A stretch of 16,743 bases of DNA from Pseudomonadota bacterium (GCA_028876585.1 JAGWRL010000368.1:1-16743); one strand, 5' to 3'. Positions 1 through 8,302 are shown, counted from the first letter of the stretch. Numbers and translations are program-made. The notes: generated from the sequence alone by a model not told the origin.

Positions 1-398
<398 letters not shown>

Positions 399-399
<1 letters not shown>

Positions 400-962
400 T
401 ATTCCAGATTGGTGTGGCGCGCGCGCATGGTCTCGGCCGTCTCCTGAAGGCGCGGCCGCAGTTTGAGGATCGCCAGTTCAAACGCGATCATCTGCGCGGT
501 CTCGAACAGCGAGCCCATCGGCAGCACCGACAGCCGGCCGCCCTGATCGTTGGCCATGGTCTGCGCCGGCAGCACGGTGACCACATCGACGCAGCGGGCG
601 AGATCACCCTGCGGCTGCGCCGTCACCAGCAAGGTGCGCGCGCCGGCCTTGCGGGCGATGTCGGCGAGCGTGCGCGCGGTCGCCAGATCGCCGGGGCCGG
701 CGGAGACGATCAGGAGGTCGCCCTGCGTCACCGCCGGCGTCGTCATGTCGCCCCACACCGCGACGTCGCGGCCCATGTGGAACAGCCGCATCGCGAAGCC
801 GCGCATTTGCAGCCCCTCGCGCCCCAGGCCGAACACGACGATGCGGCGCGCGCGCAAAATCTCCTCGATCAGGCCGTCGAGCGCGTCGGCGGGCATGGCG
901 GCGAATACGGCGTCGAGATCGGCCAGCGCGCCTTTGGCGAGCGCATTGAGAGTGTCGGTCAT
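399..962 (-). CDS. SIS-domain protein, 6-phospho-3-hexuloisomerase-like
   Basis: A 187-residue protein made almost only of one SIS (sugar isomerase) domain. RRIVVFGLGREG (39-50) is the first SIS strand and loop, DLLIVSAGPGD (82-92) is the second, and LPMGSLFETAQ (147-157) matches the P-x-G-[ST]-x-FE region seen in 6-phospho-3-hexuloisomerases (PHI/HxlB). Length also fits PHI. The phosphate-binding loop, usually S-G-S-G-E/Q-T, reads S-A-G-P-G-D here, so the exact substrate is uncertain. There are no CBS domains, unlike KdsD/KpsF arabinose-5-phosphate isomerases, although SIS-only isomerases of that type are known. The start has a strong AAGGGGG ribosome site. The gene lies 23 bp downstream of the FkbM gene on the same strand, so it is probably the last gene of the lpx transcript. 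A sugar-phosphate isomerase or sugar-phosphate-binding role is the safe call. Confidence 0.82.
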
Positions 963-985
963 GTTTCCCCCTTGCAGCGGCGAGG

Positions 986-1774
986 CTACTTGCGACGCGC
1001 CGTCAGCGCATAGATCGCCGAATTCTCCAACCCTTCTTCCACGTCAAGCGTCGTCTCAAAGCCCCTGCGCGCCAACGCGTCCCGCATCGCCTCGTGCTCG
1101 CGCGCGCCCTGATCGTGGACTTCGACCACGATTTGCCGGATGCGCTCCCAATGCCTGTCGCCGATGCCGCCGATGATGGCGTTTTCGGCGCGCTCGACGT
1201 CGATTTTCAGCAGGTTCACGACCGGCAAGTCGTATTTTTCGATGACGCTTGAAAGGGTCGTCACCGGGCATTTGAACGATTCGGCGTTCTTGAGCTTGCC
1301 GCCGACGAGCGCGTCGATCATGCGCTCCTCCACCTGAAACTTGGACAGCCGCGCCATCTGCGTGCGGGCGCCCGCCTTCAACACGTCGAGATCGCGATCC
1401 TCATCGGCGAACAGGCCGCTCATGATGCTATAGCCGGGATAATAGGTGAAATCGGCCTCGCCCTCGAAATCCCCCAGCGCCGATTCGAGGATGACCACCC
1501 GCTCGTCCCAGGCGGCGAGGTTGGCGCGCAACGCTTCGACGCAATGCGCGGCCGGCTCGAAGCAATATATGCGCGCGGGATTGTAATGGGTCAGCGCGTA
1601 AAGCGCGAACATGCCGATATTGGCGCCGGCGTCGATGATCACATCGCCGGGATTGATCTCTATCCCGTGCCGCATGTAGGTTTTCTGCACAAATATTTCG
1701 TTGTACAAAAACTTCGTCTCGTGCGGGTTGATCTCGGCGATCGAGATATTGTTGGGAAGCACCGCCTTTTTCAT
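986..1774 (-). CDS. FkbM-family SAM-dependent methyltransferase
   Basis: A 262-residue class I methyltransferase of the FkbM type. The SAM-binding motif I is VIIDAGANIGMF (45-56), the acidic end of strand 2 is YCFEP (70-74), and the family hallmark LLKIDVERAE (188-197; usual form LLKIDVEGAE) is present with Arg in place of Gly. A YYPGYSIMSGLFAD segment (111-124) resembles FkbM domains found with natural-product assembly lines. FkbM enzymes usually O-methylate sugars or polyketide hydroxyls. I chose ATG 1774 because AGGGGG lies 7 bases upstream. An in-frame ATG at 1810 would add 12 residues and overlaps the lpxB stop as ATGA, so translation may be coupled or start there. The 5' part is more AT-rich than its neighbours (for example 1680-1775), a mild hint of a later arrival in the operon. 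Substrate unknown; an LPS sugar is possible from position only. Confidence 0.87.
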   Translation of the reverse strand: MKKAVLPNNISIAEINPHETKFLYNEIFVQKTYMRHGIEINPGDVIIDAGANIGMFALYALTHYNPARIYCFEPAAHCVEALRANLAAWDERVVILESALGDFEGEADFTYYPGYSIMSGLFADEDRDLDVLKAGARTQMARLSKFQVEERMIDALVGGKLKNAESFKCPVTTLSSVIEKYDLPVVNLLKIDVERAENAIIGGIGDRHWERIRQIVVEVHDQGAREHEAMRDALARRGFETTLDVEEGLENSAIYALTARRK

Positions 1775-1781
1775 CTCAATG

Positions 1782-1787
1782 CCCCCT
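1782..1787 (-). promoter_or_regulatory. Ribosome binding site that favours the ATG at 1774 for the FkbM gene
   Basis: On the minus strand AGGGGG is followed by seven bases (CATTGAG) and then ATG. This is a good Shine-Dalgarno at normal spacing and favours the inner start over the ATG at 1810 that overlaps the lpxB stop. Both starts remain possible. Confidence 0.6.
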
Positions 1788-1806
1788 CGCACAGGCTCCG
1801 CCGCGA

Positions 1807-2988
1807 TCATCCGCCGACGGAGGCGGATTGGCGGGCGGCCTCGATCGTCGCCAGCGCCTCGCGCGCGGCGGCGTGGCTCGGCGCTTCGTCGCCGGGCAGG
1901 CGCATCTTGGCGTCGAGGCGAGCGAGCGCGGAAAGTTGCGCCGCCCGCTCGGGGCTGTCGGTGATGATGCCCGCCATCGCCAGCGCCAGCGGCCCCGGCG
2001 CGCAATCGTGTTGCAGGAATTCGGGAATCGCCCGCTCCTCCAGGATCAGGTTCGGCAGCAGGATCGAGGGCACGCTGATGAAGTGCTTCAGCGGCTCCTC
2101 CAGCCGCGACACCTTGTAGGCGCCGATCAGCGGCACGCCCGACAGCGCGATCTCCAGCGTCGCGGTGCCGGAGGCGACCAAAGCGGCCCGCGCCGTGCGA
2201 TAGGCGGCGAACTTGTCGGCCTCGCTGATCAGCAGCCGCGGCGCGGCGGGCCAATGGGCGGCGCGCGCCGTCACCTCGGCGTGCAGATGCGGCAGCGTCG
2301 GCAGCACGATGTCGAACGGGCCGATCGAATGCGACAGCGCGCCCAAGGCGGCGCCGAAATCGGGCATCAGCCGCGACACCTCCGACCGGCGCGAGCCGGG
2401 CAGCACCATCACCACCGGCGGCTTGGCGTCGCGGCGGGCGCGCTCCTCGGCGTTGGGGCGCAATTCGTGCAGGCGCTCGATCAGGGGATGGCCGACATAG
2501 ACGCATTCGGGGCCGCCGAGCCGCTCATGCGCGGCCGGCTCGAACGGCAGCAGCGCCAGCACCTTGTCGACATAGGCCTTCATCTTGCGGGCGCGACCCG
2601 GCCGCCACGCCCACACCGTCGGGCTGACATAGTCGATCACCGGCAGGTGCGGCAGCTTGGCGCGCGCCCGGCGGGCGACGCGATGGGTGAAATCGGGGCT
2701 GTCGATCAGGATCAGCCCGTCCGGCTCCGCTTTGATCACATGTTCGGCCGCCCAGGCGATATGGGCGAAAATGCGCGGCAGCCGGGCGAGCACCGGCAGA
2801 ATGCCCATGACCGCGACTTCCGACAGCGGGAAGGCCGATTCGAGCCCGGCCTCCTCCATGCGCGGGCCGCCGACGCCGACGAAGGTCACCGAATCGCCGG
2901 CGATCGCCCGCAGCGCGTGGATCAGCTTGGCGCCGAGCGCGTCGCCCGAAGGCTCGCCCGCCACCAGCGCGATTTTCAAGGCGCTCAC
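1807..2988 (-). CDS. lpxB: Lipid-A-disaccharide synthase LpxB
   Basis: Condenses 2,3-diacylglucosamine-1-phosphate (lipid X) with UDP-2,3-diacylglucosamine to give the beta-1,6-linked lipid A disaccharide at the inner face of the inner membrane. The 393-residue product fits the family (about 380-395). It starts with LKIALVAGEPSGDALGA (4-20), the LpxB signature, has DYVSPTVWAWRPGR (119-132), and carries the nucleotide-binding LPGSRRSEV (196-204) and the late GTATLEIALSGVPLIGAYK segment. The start is GTG 2988, which overlaps the lpxI stop (GTGA, 2985-2988); residues right after it match the usual N terminus, so no longer start is needed. It ends in TGA at 1807-1809, overlapping a possible ATG of the FkbM gene. 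Part of a tightly coupled fabZ-lpxA-lpxI-lpxB chain, so co-translation is likely. Confidence 0.97.
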   Translation of the reverse strand: MSALKIALVAGEPSGDALGAKLIHALRAIAGDSVTFVGVGGPRMEEAGLESAFPLSEVAVMGILPVLARLPRIFAHIAWAAEHVIKAEPDGLILIDSPDFTHRVARRARAKLPHLPVIDYVSPTVWAWRPGRARKMKAYVDKVLALLPFEPAAHERLGGPECVYVGHPLIERLHELRPNAEERARRDAKPPVVMVLPGSRRSEVSRLMPDFGAALGALSHSIGPFDIVLPTLPHLHAEVTARAAHWPAAPRLLISEADKFAAYRTARAALVASGTATLEIALSGVPLIGAYKVSRLEEPLKHFISVPSILLPNLILEERAIPEFLQHDCAPGPLALAMAGIITDSPERAAQLSALARLDAKMRLPGDEAPSHAAAREALATIEAARQSASVGG

Positions 2989-3818
2989 GCGGGCCACCCG
3001 TAAACGAACAGGCCCGCCTGCTCGGCCGCTTTCGCGAACGCCGGCCGGTCGGCGATCAGCACCTCGCCGGCGGCGATCGCCAGTCCGACGAGCTGCGCTT
3101 TCTTGGCGGCGGCAATCGTGGCGGGGCCAACGGCCGGCAGGTCGAGCCGCACGTCCTGGCCCCGCTTGGCCGCCTTGACGAACACGCCCGCCCGGCCCTT
3201 CAGCCGCAGGCGGCCGCCGACGCGCAATTCCGCCACCCGCGCCAGCATGTTGTCGGTGCCCTCCGCCGCCTCGATCGCCAGCGCCCGCTCGGCCGAGATG
3301 ACCGCGCCCTGGCCGATGTCGTAGGGCGACATCGCCTCCAGCAGCCGCGCGCCGAACGCGATGTCGGCGCGCGCCTCCTCGTCCGGGATCGGGCCGACGA
3401 TTTCGCCCTTGGGCGCGAACAGGCCCGGCGCGACGTCGCGCGGGCCGACGATGCGGAACCCCTCGCTTTCGAACAATTGCGCCACGCCGCGCAGCAGCGC
3501 GTCGTCGCCGCCGCGGAACAGTTTGGCGATCTCGCCGGCGCGCACGATCGCGCCCCAGTCCGGCAGCAGGTCGCCGAGATCGGGCCGGGTCACGGCGCCG
3601 AGGAACAGGATTTCCGACACGCCGCGCGCCCGCAGCGCCGCCAGCAGCTTGCCGACCTCGCCGAGCCGCACCCACAGGTGGGGAAACGCCTCGATCTCGC
3701 GTCCGGCCGAGCCGATCAGCCCGACCATGAAAACCTCGCGGCCACGGCCACGCACTTCCCGCGCCGCCTCCAGCGGCAGGCTGCCGGCGCCGCAGACGAG
3801 GGCGAGCGGTTGGGTCAC
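2985..3818 (-). CDS. lpxI: UDP-2,3-diacylglucosamine hydrolase LpxI
   Basis: Hydrolyses UDP-2,3-diacylglucosamine to lipid X and UMP, the step before LpxB. LpxI (formerly DUF1009) is the alphaproteobacterial replacement for LpxH. The 277-residue product begins with [14 protein letters not shown] (2-15), the N-terminal domain start, and has the C-terminal domain with EGTDNMLARV (186-195) and the conserved KRGQDVRLDLPAVGPATI stretch (218-235). This stretch contains the Asp (D222) that by position corresponds to the catalytic Asp described in the Caulobacter enzyme; that correspondence is from memory. The start is GTG 3818, overlapping the lpxA stop (GTGA, 3815-3818), and the stop overlaps the GTG of lpxB. 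Its place between lpxA and lpxB is the normal order in this class. Confidence 0.96.
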   Translation of the reverse strand: MTQPLALVCGAGSLPLEAAREVRGRGREVFMVGLIGSAGREIEAFPHLWVRLGEVGKLLAALRARGVSEILFLGAVTRPDLGDLLPDWGAIVRAGEIAKLFRGGDDALLRGVAQLFESEGFRIVGPRDVAPGLFAPKGEIVGPIPDEEARADIAFGARLLEAMSPYDIGQGAVISAERALAIEAAEGTDNMLARVAELRVGGRLRLKGRAGVFVKAAKRGQDVRLDLPAVGPATIAAAKKAQLVGLAIAAGEVLIADRPAFAKAAEQAGLFVYGWPA

Positions 3819-4621
3819 GCCGACGCTTCCCCCCGCTCGCGCGGGATGGTGACGGCGCGGTCGCCGCCCTCGCGCAGGAAGGCGACGATTTCGCGCACGG
3901 CGGCGTTGTCGGCGAATTCCTCCGCCACCTGCTCGACGCGCGCCTTCAGCGTGCCTTCCTCGCCGAACAGCAGTTTGTAGGCGCGTCGCGCGCCCTGCAC
4001 GTCGTCGAGCGAGAAGCCGCGCCGTTTCATGCCCACGACATTGACGCCGCCGAGCCGGGCGCGGTTGCCGATGGCGACGCCGAACGGGATCAGGTCCTCG
4101 GTGACGCCGCTCAAGCCGCCAACGAAGGCGTGCGCGCCGATGCGGACGAACTGATGCGCCGCCGAGCCGCCGCCGAAAATGGCGTGATCGCCGACCTGGC
4201 AATGGCCGGCCAGCATCACGTTGTTGGACAGCAGCACGCCTTCGCCCAGCCGGCAATCATGCGCGACATGGCTTTGCGCGAGGAACACGCAGCGGTCGCC
4301 GACGACGGTCTCGCCGCCGCCGCCCTCGGTGCCGGGGTTCATCGTCACGCCCTCGCGGATCAGGCAATCGGCGCCGATCTTCAGCCGCGTCGCCTCGCCG
4401 CGATATTTCAGGTCCTGCGGCTCATGCCCGATCGAGGCGAACGGGAAGATGCGGGTGCGCGCGCCGATCTCGGTCGCGCCGGCGACGACGACATGCGAAA
4501 CGAGCCTGACCCCCTCGCCGAGCCGCGCCTGCGCGCCGACATGGCAGAACGGGCCGATCTCGACATCGGCGCCCAGAACCGCGCCCGGTTCGACGCAGGC
4601 GCTGGGGTGAACAAAGCTCAA
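3815..4621 (-). CDS. lpxA: Acyl-ACP--UDP-N-acetylglucosamine O-acyltransferase LpxA
   Basis: First step of lipid A synthesis: moves a 3-hydroxyacyl chain from ACP to the 3-OH of UDP-GlcNAc in the cytoplasm. The 268-residue product is a left-handed beta-helix with many hexapeptide turns ([20 protein letters not shown] at 4-23 and onward), followed by the helical C-terminal domain. SHVAHDC (118-124) holds the expected catalytic His (H121). The conserved GMKRRGFS segment is at 197-204. The start is a rare TTG at 4621; translation from there gives LSFVHPSA, exactly the usual LpxA N terminus, while no ATG or GTG lies nearby in frame. The TTG overlaps the fabZ stop (TTGA, 4618-4621), so initiation probably depends on ribosomes finishing fabZ. 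Confidence 0.96.
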   Translation of the reverse strand: MSFVHPSACVEPGAVLGADVEIGPFCHVGAQARLGEGVRLVSHVVVAGATEIGARTRIFPFASIGHEPQDLKYRGEATRLKIGADCLIREGVTMNPGTEGGGGETVVGDRCVFLAQSHVAHDCRLGEGVLLSNNVMLAGHCQVGDHAIFGGGSAAHQFVRIGAHAFVGGLSGVTEDLIPFGVAIGNRARLGGVNVVGMKRRGFSLDDVQGARRAYKLLFGEEGTLKARVEQVAEEFADNAAVREIVAFLREGGDRAVTIPRERGEASA

Positions 4622-5082
4622 ACCGACACCAGCATCGCCGAGACCTCCGCCTCGCACACCAGCACGCCGTCGACCTTCGCCTCGCCGCGATACCACCAGA
4701 TGTTGCGGCGCTTGTTGATCTTCTGCATGTGCAGCCGCAACTGGTCGCCCGGCACCACCGGCTTGCGGAATTTCGCCTTGTCGATCGTCATCAGCAGCAC
4801 CTGGGTCGACCCGGATTTCAGCTCCTGGCTCGCCGCGCACAGCGCGCCGGCGGTCTGCGCCATCGCCTCGATCACCAATACGCCCGGCATCACCGGCTTG
4901 CCGGGGAAATGACCGGGGAAATGCGGCTCGTTGATGGTGACGTTCTTGATCCCGATCCCGGATTCGTCGCCGTTGGCCTCAAGGATGCGGTCGACCAGCA
5001 GGAACGGGTAGCGATGCGGCAGCAGCTCCAGCAGGCGCTGGATGTCGAAACTCTCGATCGTCCGTCCCGCCGCCGCTTCCAT
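4618..5082 (-). CDS. fabZ: 3-hydroxyacyl-ACP dehydratase FabZ
   Basis: Dehydrates 3-hydroxyacyl-ACP in fatty acid elongation and competes with LpxA for the same 3-hydroxyacyl-ACP pool, which explains the common fabZ-lpxA linkage. The 154-residue hotdog-fold protein has [13 protein letters not shown] (20-32) and the active-site block [20 protein letters not shown] (54-73), with catalytic His58 and Glu72 by family comparison. The ATG at 5082 is preceded by GGAGG (5088-5092 on +) at 5-base spacing. It is the first gene of the overlapping lpx chain and lies 69 bp downstream of metG, with no clear terminator between them. lpxD, which usually precedes fabZ in alphaproteobacteria, is not there. Confidence 0.97.
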   Translation of the reverse strand: MEAAAGRTIESFDIQRLLELLPHRYPFLLVDRILEANGDESGIGIKNVTINEPHFPGHFPGKPVMPGVLVIEAMAQTAGALCAASQELKSGSTQVLLMTIDKAKFRKPVVPGDQLRLHMQKINKRRNIWWYRGEAKVDGVLVCEAEVSAMLVSV

Positions 5083-5151
5083 TTTCGCCTCCGAACCTTG
5101 AGGACGCGCTTGCCCCCTCCCGGCGCCGCCGTCAAGCCCGCGCCGCCGGTC

Positions 5152-6690
5152 TCACGGGGCCGGCTCGGCAACGTAGCGCGGGAACACCGGCGCGGGCGAC
5201 GGCAGCGGCGCGCCGGGCGGCAGCCGCGTCGCGATATCCACAAAATTCCGCCGCACCGCTGGCACGGCGAGCAGATCGAGCAGGCGCGCCATCGCCGAGG
5301 GCATAACGGGCTGCAGCAGGATCGCGGCGGCGCGCAAAGTCTCCAGCGTGACGTAGAGCACATTCGCCATCCGCGCCGGATCGGTCTTGGCGAGCCGCCA
5401 GGGCTCGGCGTTGGCGAAATAGCGGTTGGCCGCCGCCACCGCCTCCATGACCGCGCCGATGTAGAGATGCAGCTGGAACGTGCGCATATGCTCGCGCGCC
5501 AGCCCCGGCAGCGCCTGCGCCATCGCCAGCATCTCGCGATCGGCGTCGTTGAGGCCGCCTTCGTCGATCGCCGGCACGGCGGCGCCGTTGCGCGCGACGA
5601 TGGAGAGCGAGCGTTGCGCGAGATTGCCCAGATCGTTGGCGAGATCGGCGTTCATGCGGGCGATGATCAGTTCGTGCGAATAATTGCCGTCCTGCCCCCA
5701 CGGCGTCTCGCGCAGGAAGAAATAGCGCACCGGATCGAGGCCGTAGGTCGCGACCAGATCGGCGGGGCTGACGACATTGCCGACCGATTTCGACATCTTC
5801 TCGCCGCGGTTGAACAGAAAGCCGTGCACGACGATCTGCTTGGGCAAAGCGACGCCGGCCGACATAAGGAACGCCGGCCAGTAGATGGCGTGGAAGCGGG
5901 TGATGTCCTTGCCGATCACGTGGACGTCGGCGGGCCAGAACGCCGCGCGGGGGCCGTCGTCGGGAAAGCCGGTGGCGGTGATGTAATTGGTCAGCGCGTC
6001 GACCCAGACATACATCACATGTTTGGGATCGTCGGGCACCGGCACGCCCCAGTCGAAGGTGGTGCGGCTGATCGAGAGATCGTTGAGGCCGCGCTTGACG
6101 AAGGCGACGATCTCGTTGCGGTATTTCTCCGGCGTGATGAATTCCGGGTGCGTCTCGTAATGCGCCAGCAGCCGGTCGGCATAGGCCGACAGCTTGAAGA
6201 AATAGCTCTCCTCCTCGACCCAGTTGACCGGCGCGCCGGAGGGGGCGAGCTTGCTCCCGTCGGGCGCGCTCGTGAGTTCGCCCTCCTCGAAATAGGCCTC
6301 GTCGCGCACCGAGTACCAGCCGGAATATTTGGACAGATAGATGTCGCCGTTGGCGGCCATGCGCTCCCAGATCGCCTGCACCGAGCGGCGATGGCGGGCC
6401 TGAGTTGTGCGCACGATGTCGTCGGCGCGCGCGTTGAGCAACTCGCCCATCGCCTCGAACTGGGCGGCCACGCCGTCGACGAACGCCTGCGGCGTGACGC
6501 CGGCTTTCGCCGCGGTCTGCTGAACTTTGAGGCCATGCTCGTCCATGCCGGTGACGAACAACGTGTCGCGCCCGTCGAGCCGCATGAAGCGCTGGATCGC
6601 GTCGGTGGCGATGCGCTCGTAGGCGTGGCCGATATGCGGCGCGCCATTGGCGTAGGGGATGGCCGTGGTGATGTAGAACCGTTCGCTCAT
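5152..6690 (-). CDS. metG: Methionyl-tRNA synthetase
   Basis: Charges tRNA-Met. The 512-residue class I synthetase has the HIGH motif as PHIGHAY (18-24) and the KMSKS loop as [10 protein letters not shown] (296-305). WVDALTNYI (229-237) is typical of MetRS. The insertion that carries zinc-binding cysteines in E. coli MetRS reads [18 protein letters not shown] here with no cysteine, so this is the cysteine-free knuckle type. There is no C-terminal EMAP/tRNA-binding domain, consistent with about 510 residues. I chose ATG 6690 because [16 protein letters not shown] is the usual N terminus; an upstream ATG at 6768 would add 26 unrelated residues. The Shine-Dalgarno in front of 6690 is poor. Same strand as the lpx genes, so it may head that transcript. 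Confidence 0.96.
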   Translation of the reverse strand: MSERFYITTAIPYANGAPHIGHAYERIATDAIQRFMRLDGRDTLFVTGMDEHGLKVQQTAAKAGVTPQAFVDGVAAQFEAMGELLNARADDIVRTTQARHRRSVQAIWERMAANGDIYLSKYSGWYSVRDEAYFEEGELTSAPDGSKLAPSGAPVNWVEEESYFFKLSAYADRLLAHYETHPEFITPEKYRNEIVAFVKRGLNDLSISRTTFDWGVPVPDDPKHVMYVWVDALTNYITATGFPDDGPRAAFWPADVHVIGKDITRFHAIYWPAFLMSAGVALPKQIVVHGFLFNRGEKMSKSVGNVVSPADLVATYGLDPVRYFFLRETPWGQDGNYSHELIIARMNADLANDLGNLAQRSLSIVARNGAAVPAIDEGGLNDADREMLAMAQALPGLAREHMRTFQLHLYIGAVMEAVAAANRYFANAEPWRLAKTDPARMANVLYVTLETLRAAAILLQPVMPSAMARLLDLLAVPAVRRNFVDIATRLPPGAPLPSPAPVFPRYVAEPAP

Positions 6691-6905
6691 GAGGCCAGCG
6701 ATTAGAGCATTTTGGCGGCTGAGGGAATGCGGGGCGACGGTTTCGCGCCGCGACGCGGGAATACGCAACGCGCGAAGTAGATGCGGTTTATGTATTTGGA
6801 GTTTGATCGAAGTTGTGAAACATTTGGCTGCACAGCAGTAACCCCTGACCCGTCCGCACCGTTTTCGCGCCGATCCACGGCGTGCGTCAACGTTGGAGGA
6901 AAGTC
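6691..6905. promoter_or_regulatory. Divergent intergenic region between metG and the cysteine protease gene
   Basis: This 215-bp gap must hold promoters for both divergent genes. It contains an unusually AT-rich patch at about 6775-6840 in an otherwise very GC-rich window, which is where promoters would be expected, plus a CCGCG-A-CGCGG palindrome just before it. I could not find a convincing -35/-10 pair with normal spacing on either strand, so exact promoter positions are not called. Confidence 0.4.
6895..6900 (+). promoter_or_regulatory. Ribosome binding site deciding the start of the cysteine protease gene
   Basis: GGAGGA lies five bases before ATG 6906, a near-perfect Shine-Dalgarno. 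It favours this start over the in-frame ATG at 6882, which would add eight residues and has no such site. Confidence 0.75.
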
Positions 6906-7775
6906 ATGCCGATCAAACGCGGCCACGCTCACAATACCCGTCTTTCCAAATCCAAAGTCCCTGGGCGAAAGGCCATCGTGCCGCGCAAGATCGCCCGCTA
7001 TGGTTGGCGGCGCGATCTCCCCGACCAGCGCGACCATTCCTACGTCGTGTCGGGGGCGACGCTGCAAAACATCGGCGCCAGCGCCGATCTGCGTTCGCAA
7101 TGCCCGGCGGTCTACGACCAGGGCCGCATCGGCAGTTGCACGGCCAACGCCATCGCCGCCGCCATCGAGTTCGATCTGATGGGGCAAGGCGCGGACTTCA
7201 TGCCGTCGCGGCTGTTCATCTACTACAACGAAAGGGTCATGGAGAACTCGGTCGGCTCCGACGCCGGCGCGCAGATTCGCGACGGCATCAAGAGCGTGGC
7301 GAGCCAGGGAGACTGCAACGAAACCGATTGGCCTTACGACGACACGCCGGCCGATCCCGTCACCAACGTGTTCCCGCCCAACGCGCCGGCGGCGCAACAA
7401 CCCCCGCAGTATTGCTACGACAACGCGGTGCAGCATACGGCGGTGAACTATCAGTCGATCGACCAGAACCTCGCCGACATGAAAGCCTGCCTCTCCTCCG
7501 GCTACCCCTTTGTCTTCGGTTTCACGGTCTACGAGAGTTTCGAATCGCCGCAGGTCGCACAGACCGGGGATGTGCCGATGCCGGGGGCAAATGAGCGCGT
7601 CTTGGGCGGCCACGCGGTGCTCGCGGTCGGCTATGACGACGACGAGCAGAAATTCATCGTCCGCAACTCCTGGGGGCCGAACTGGGGCGACGGCGGCTAT
7701 TGCTACATGCCTTACGCCTATCTGCTCGACAACAATCTTTCGGACGATTTCTGGACCATCCGCATCGTGTCCTGA
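6906..7775 (+). CDS. Papain-fold (C1A) cysteine protease, apparently without signal peptide
   Basis: A 289-residue peptidase of family C1. The order of active-site elements is complete: Gln72 and Cys78 in YDQGRIGSCTANA (70-82), His236 in LGGHAVLAVGYD (233-244) and Asn254 in IVRNSWGPNWGDGGY (251-265). Before the catalytic domain, YGWRRDLPDQRD (32-43) matches the G-W-x-x-D-L-P-D-x-R-D lead seen in bacterial C1 peptidases. The first 30 residues are basic and polar with no hydrophobic stretch, so I see neither a Sec nor a Tat signal; a long inhibitory propeptide is also absent. The protein is therefore probably cytoplasmic and made active or nearly so. Twelve bases after its stop begins the end of a convergent gene for a chagasin-type inhibitor of C1 proteases, which strongly suggests functional pairing. 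Substrate unknown. Confidence 0.93.
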   Translation: MPIKRGHAHNTRLSKSKVPGRKAIVPRKIARYGWRRDLPDQRDHSYVVSGATLQNIGASADLRSQCPAVYDQGRIGSCTANAIAAAIEFDLMGQGADFMPSRLFIYYNERVMENSVGSDAGAQIRDGIKSVASQGDCNETDWPYDDTPADPVTNVFPPNAPAAQQPPQYCYDNAVQHTAVNYQSIDQNLADMKACLSSGYPFVFGFTVYESFESPQVAQTGDVPMPGANERVLGGHAVLAVGYDDDEQKFIVRNSWGPNWGDGGYCYMPYAYLLDNNLSDDFWTIRIVS

Positions 7776-7787
7776 AGAAACCGCCGC

Positions 7788-8102
7788 TCAGGCCGGCTTC
7801 ACGCGCACGGAAATCTCGAAGTTGCGCGCCGCCGAGGCCTCCCAGCTGCGCCGATTGTGAAACTGAAGGCGCAGCTCCCCCGCCTGCTCGGCGCGGAACC
7901 GCAGGCGCCGGCGGCCCGGCGCTCCGCGTGCGTCGCCGCCAGCCTCGAACGCGTCGCCGGTCGCCGATAGGCTCGCACTGTGGGGATCATCGAGAAACCA
8001 GCGATAGCCCGTGGTCGGGTTTTCCGCGAGTTCAACCTCGAATTCCTCGCCGACGGCAAGTTCGACCGTCGCCCCGTCGCGGCTTTCATCGAAACGCTGC
8101 AT
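7788..8102 (-). CDS. Chagasin-type (I42) inhibitor of papain-family cysteine proteases
   Basis: A 104-residue beta-rich protein with the three loops that plug the active-site cleft of C1 proteases in the chagasin/ICP family. The first is NPTTGYRW (28-35), the hallmark loop. The second is GAPGRRRLRF (60-69) in place of the glycine-rich loop. The third is NRRSWE (83-88), corresponding to the usual R-P-W. The following NFEISVRV strand closes the fold. I chose ATG 8102 because AAGGGAG lies at acceptable spacing and the product then has normal family length; an upstream start would add 19 residues. No signal peptide is visible, which fits a cytoplasmic partner. The gene faces the cysteine protease across 12 bp. 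The inhibitor family and its target family are established; that this copy inhibits this neighbour is an inference. Confidence 0.9.
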   Translation of the reverse strand: MQRFDESRDGATVELAVGEEFEVELAENPTTGYRWFLDDPHSASLSATGDAFEAGGDARGAPGRRRLRFRAEQAGELRLQFHNRRSWEASAARNFEISVRVKPA

Positions 8103-8302
8103 CCGGGCCGCTCCCTTGGTTGCGCCAGCCAGATCCGGTCGCGGGGGCCAGGATAGCAAATGCGCCGGCGCGCGTCGTCAAACCTTCGCGAGACTTGGAC
8201 GCCGGCGCGATTTCGCGCCCAATCCAGCCTGGCGTCGGTTTCGCGGCGCAAGGCGTGATTGAACCGCGCGCCTTCGCGTCCGCCGCTCGCGAGAACCCGC
8301 CC
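8103..8302. promoter_or_regulatory. Divergent promoter region between the chagasin-like and Usp genes
   Basis: Two hundred bases lie between divergent starts. On the minus strand TTGACG (8181-8176) and TATCCT (8155-8150) could form a promoter for the inhibitor, but the 20-bp spacer is long. On the plus strand no good pair is visible and the Usp start at 8303 has no clear Shine-Dalgarno. The call is weak. Confidence 0.25.

Noticed and set aside
1811..2506. In-frame upstream extension of the FkbM gene into lpxB
   Set aside because: The added residues are Arg/Ala-rich shadow sequence inside lpxB; the FkbM domain begins after 1774.
4729..6705. Very long open frame on the plus strand opposite metG and fabZ (658 codons)
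   Set aside because: It is antisense to two certain genes, is rich in Arg, Gly, Asp and His as expected from the complement of GC-rich codons, and shows no family motif.
6798..6808. GGAGTTTGATC, which looks like the 5' end of 16S rRNA
   Set aside because: Only 11 bases match and the following bases do not continue the rRNA sequence; no rRNA gene is present.
6702..7613. 303-codon minus-strand frame opposite the cysteine protease gene
   Set aside because: Antisense to a gene with a full catalytic set and a strong ribosome site; composition is typical of a shadow frame.
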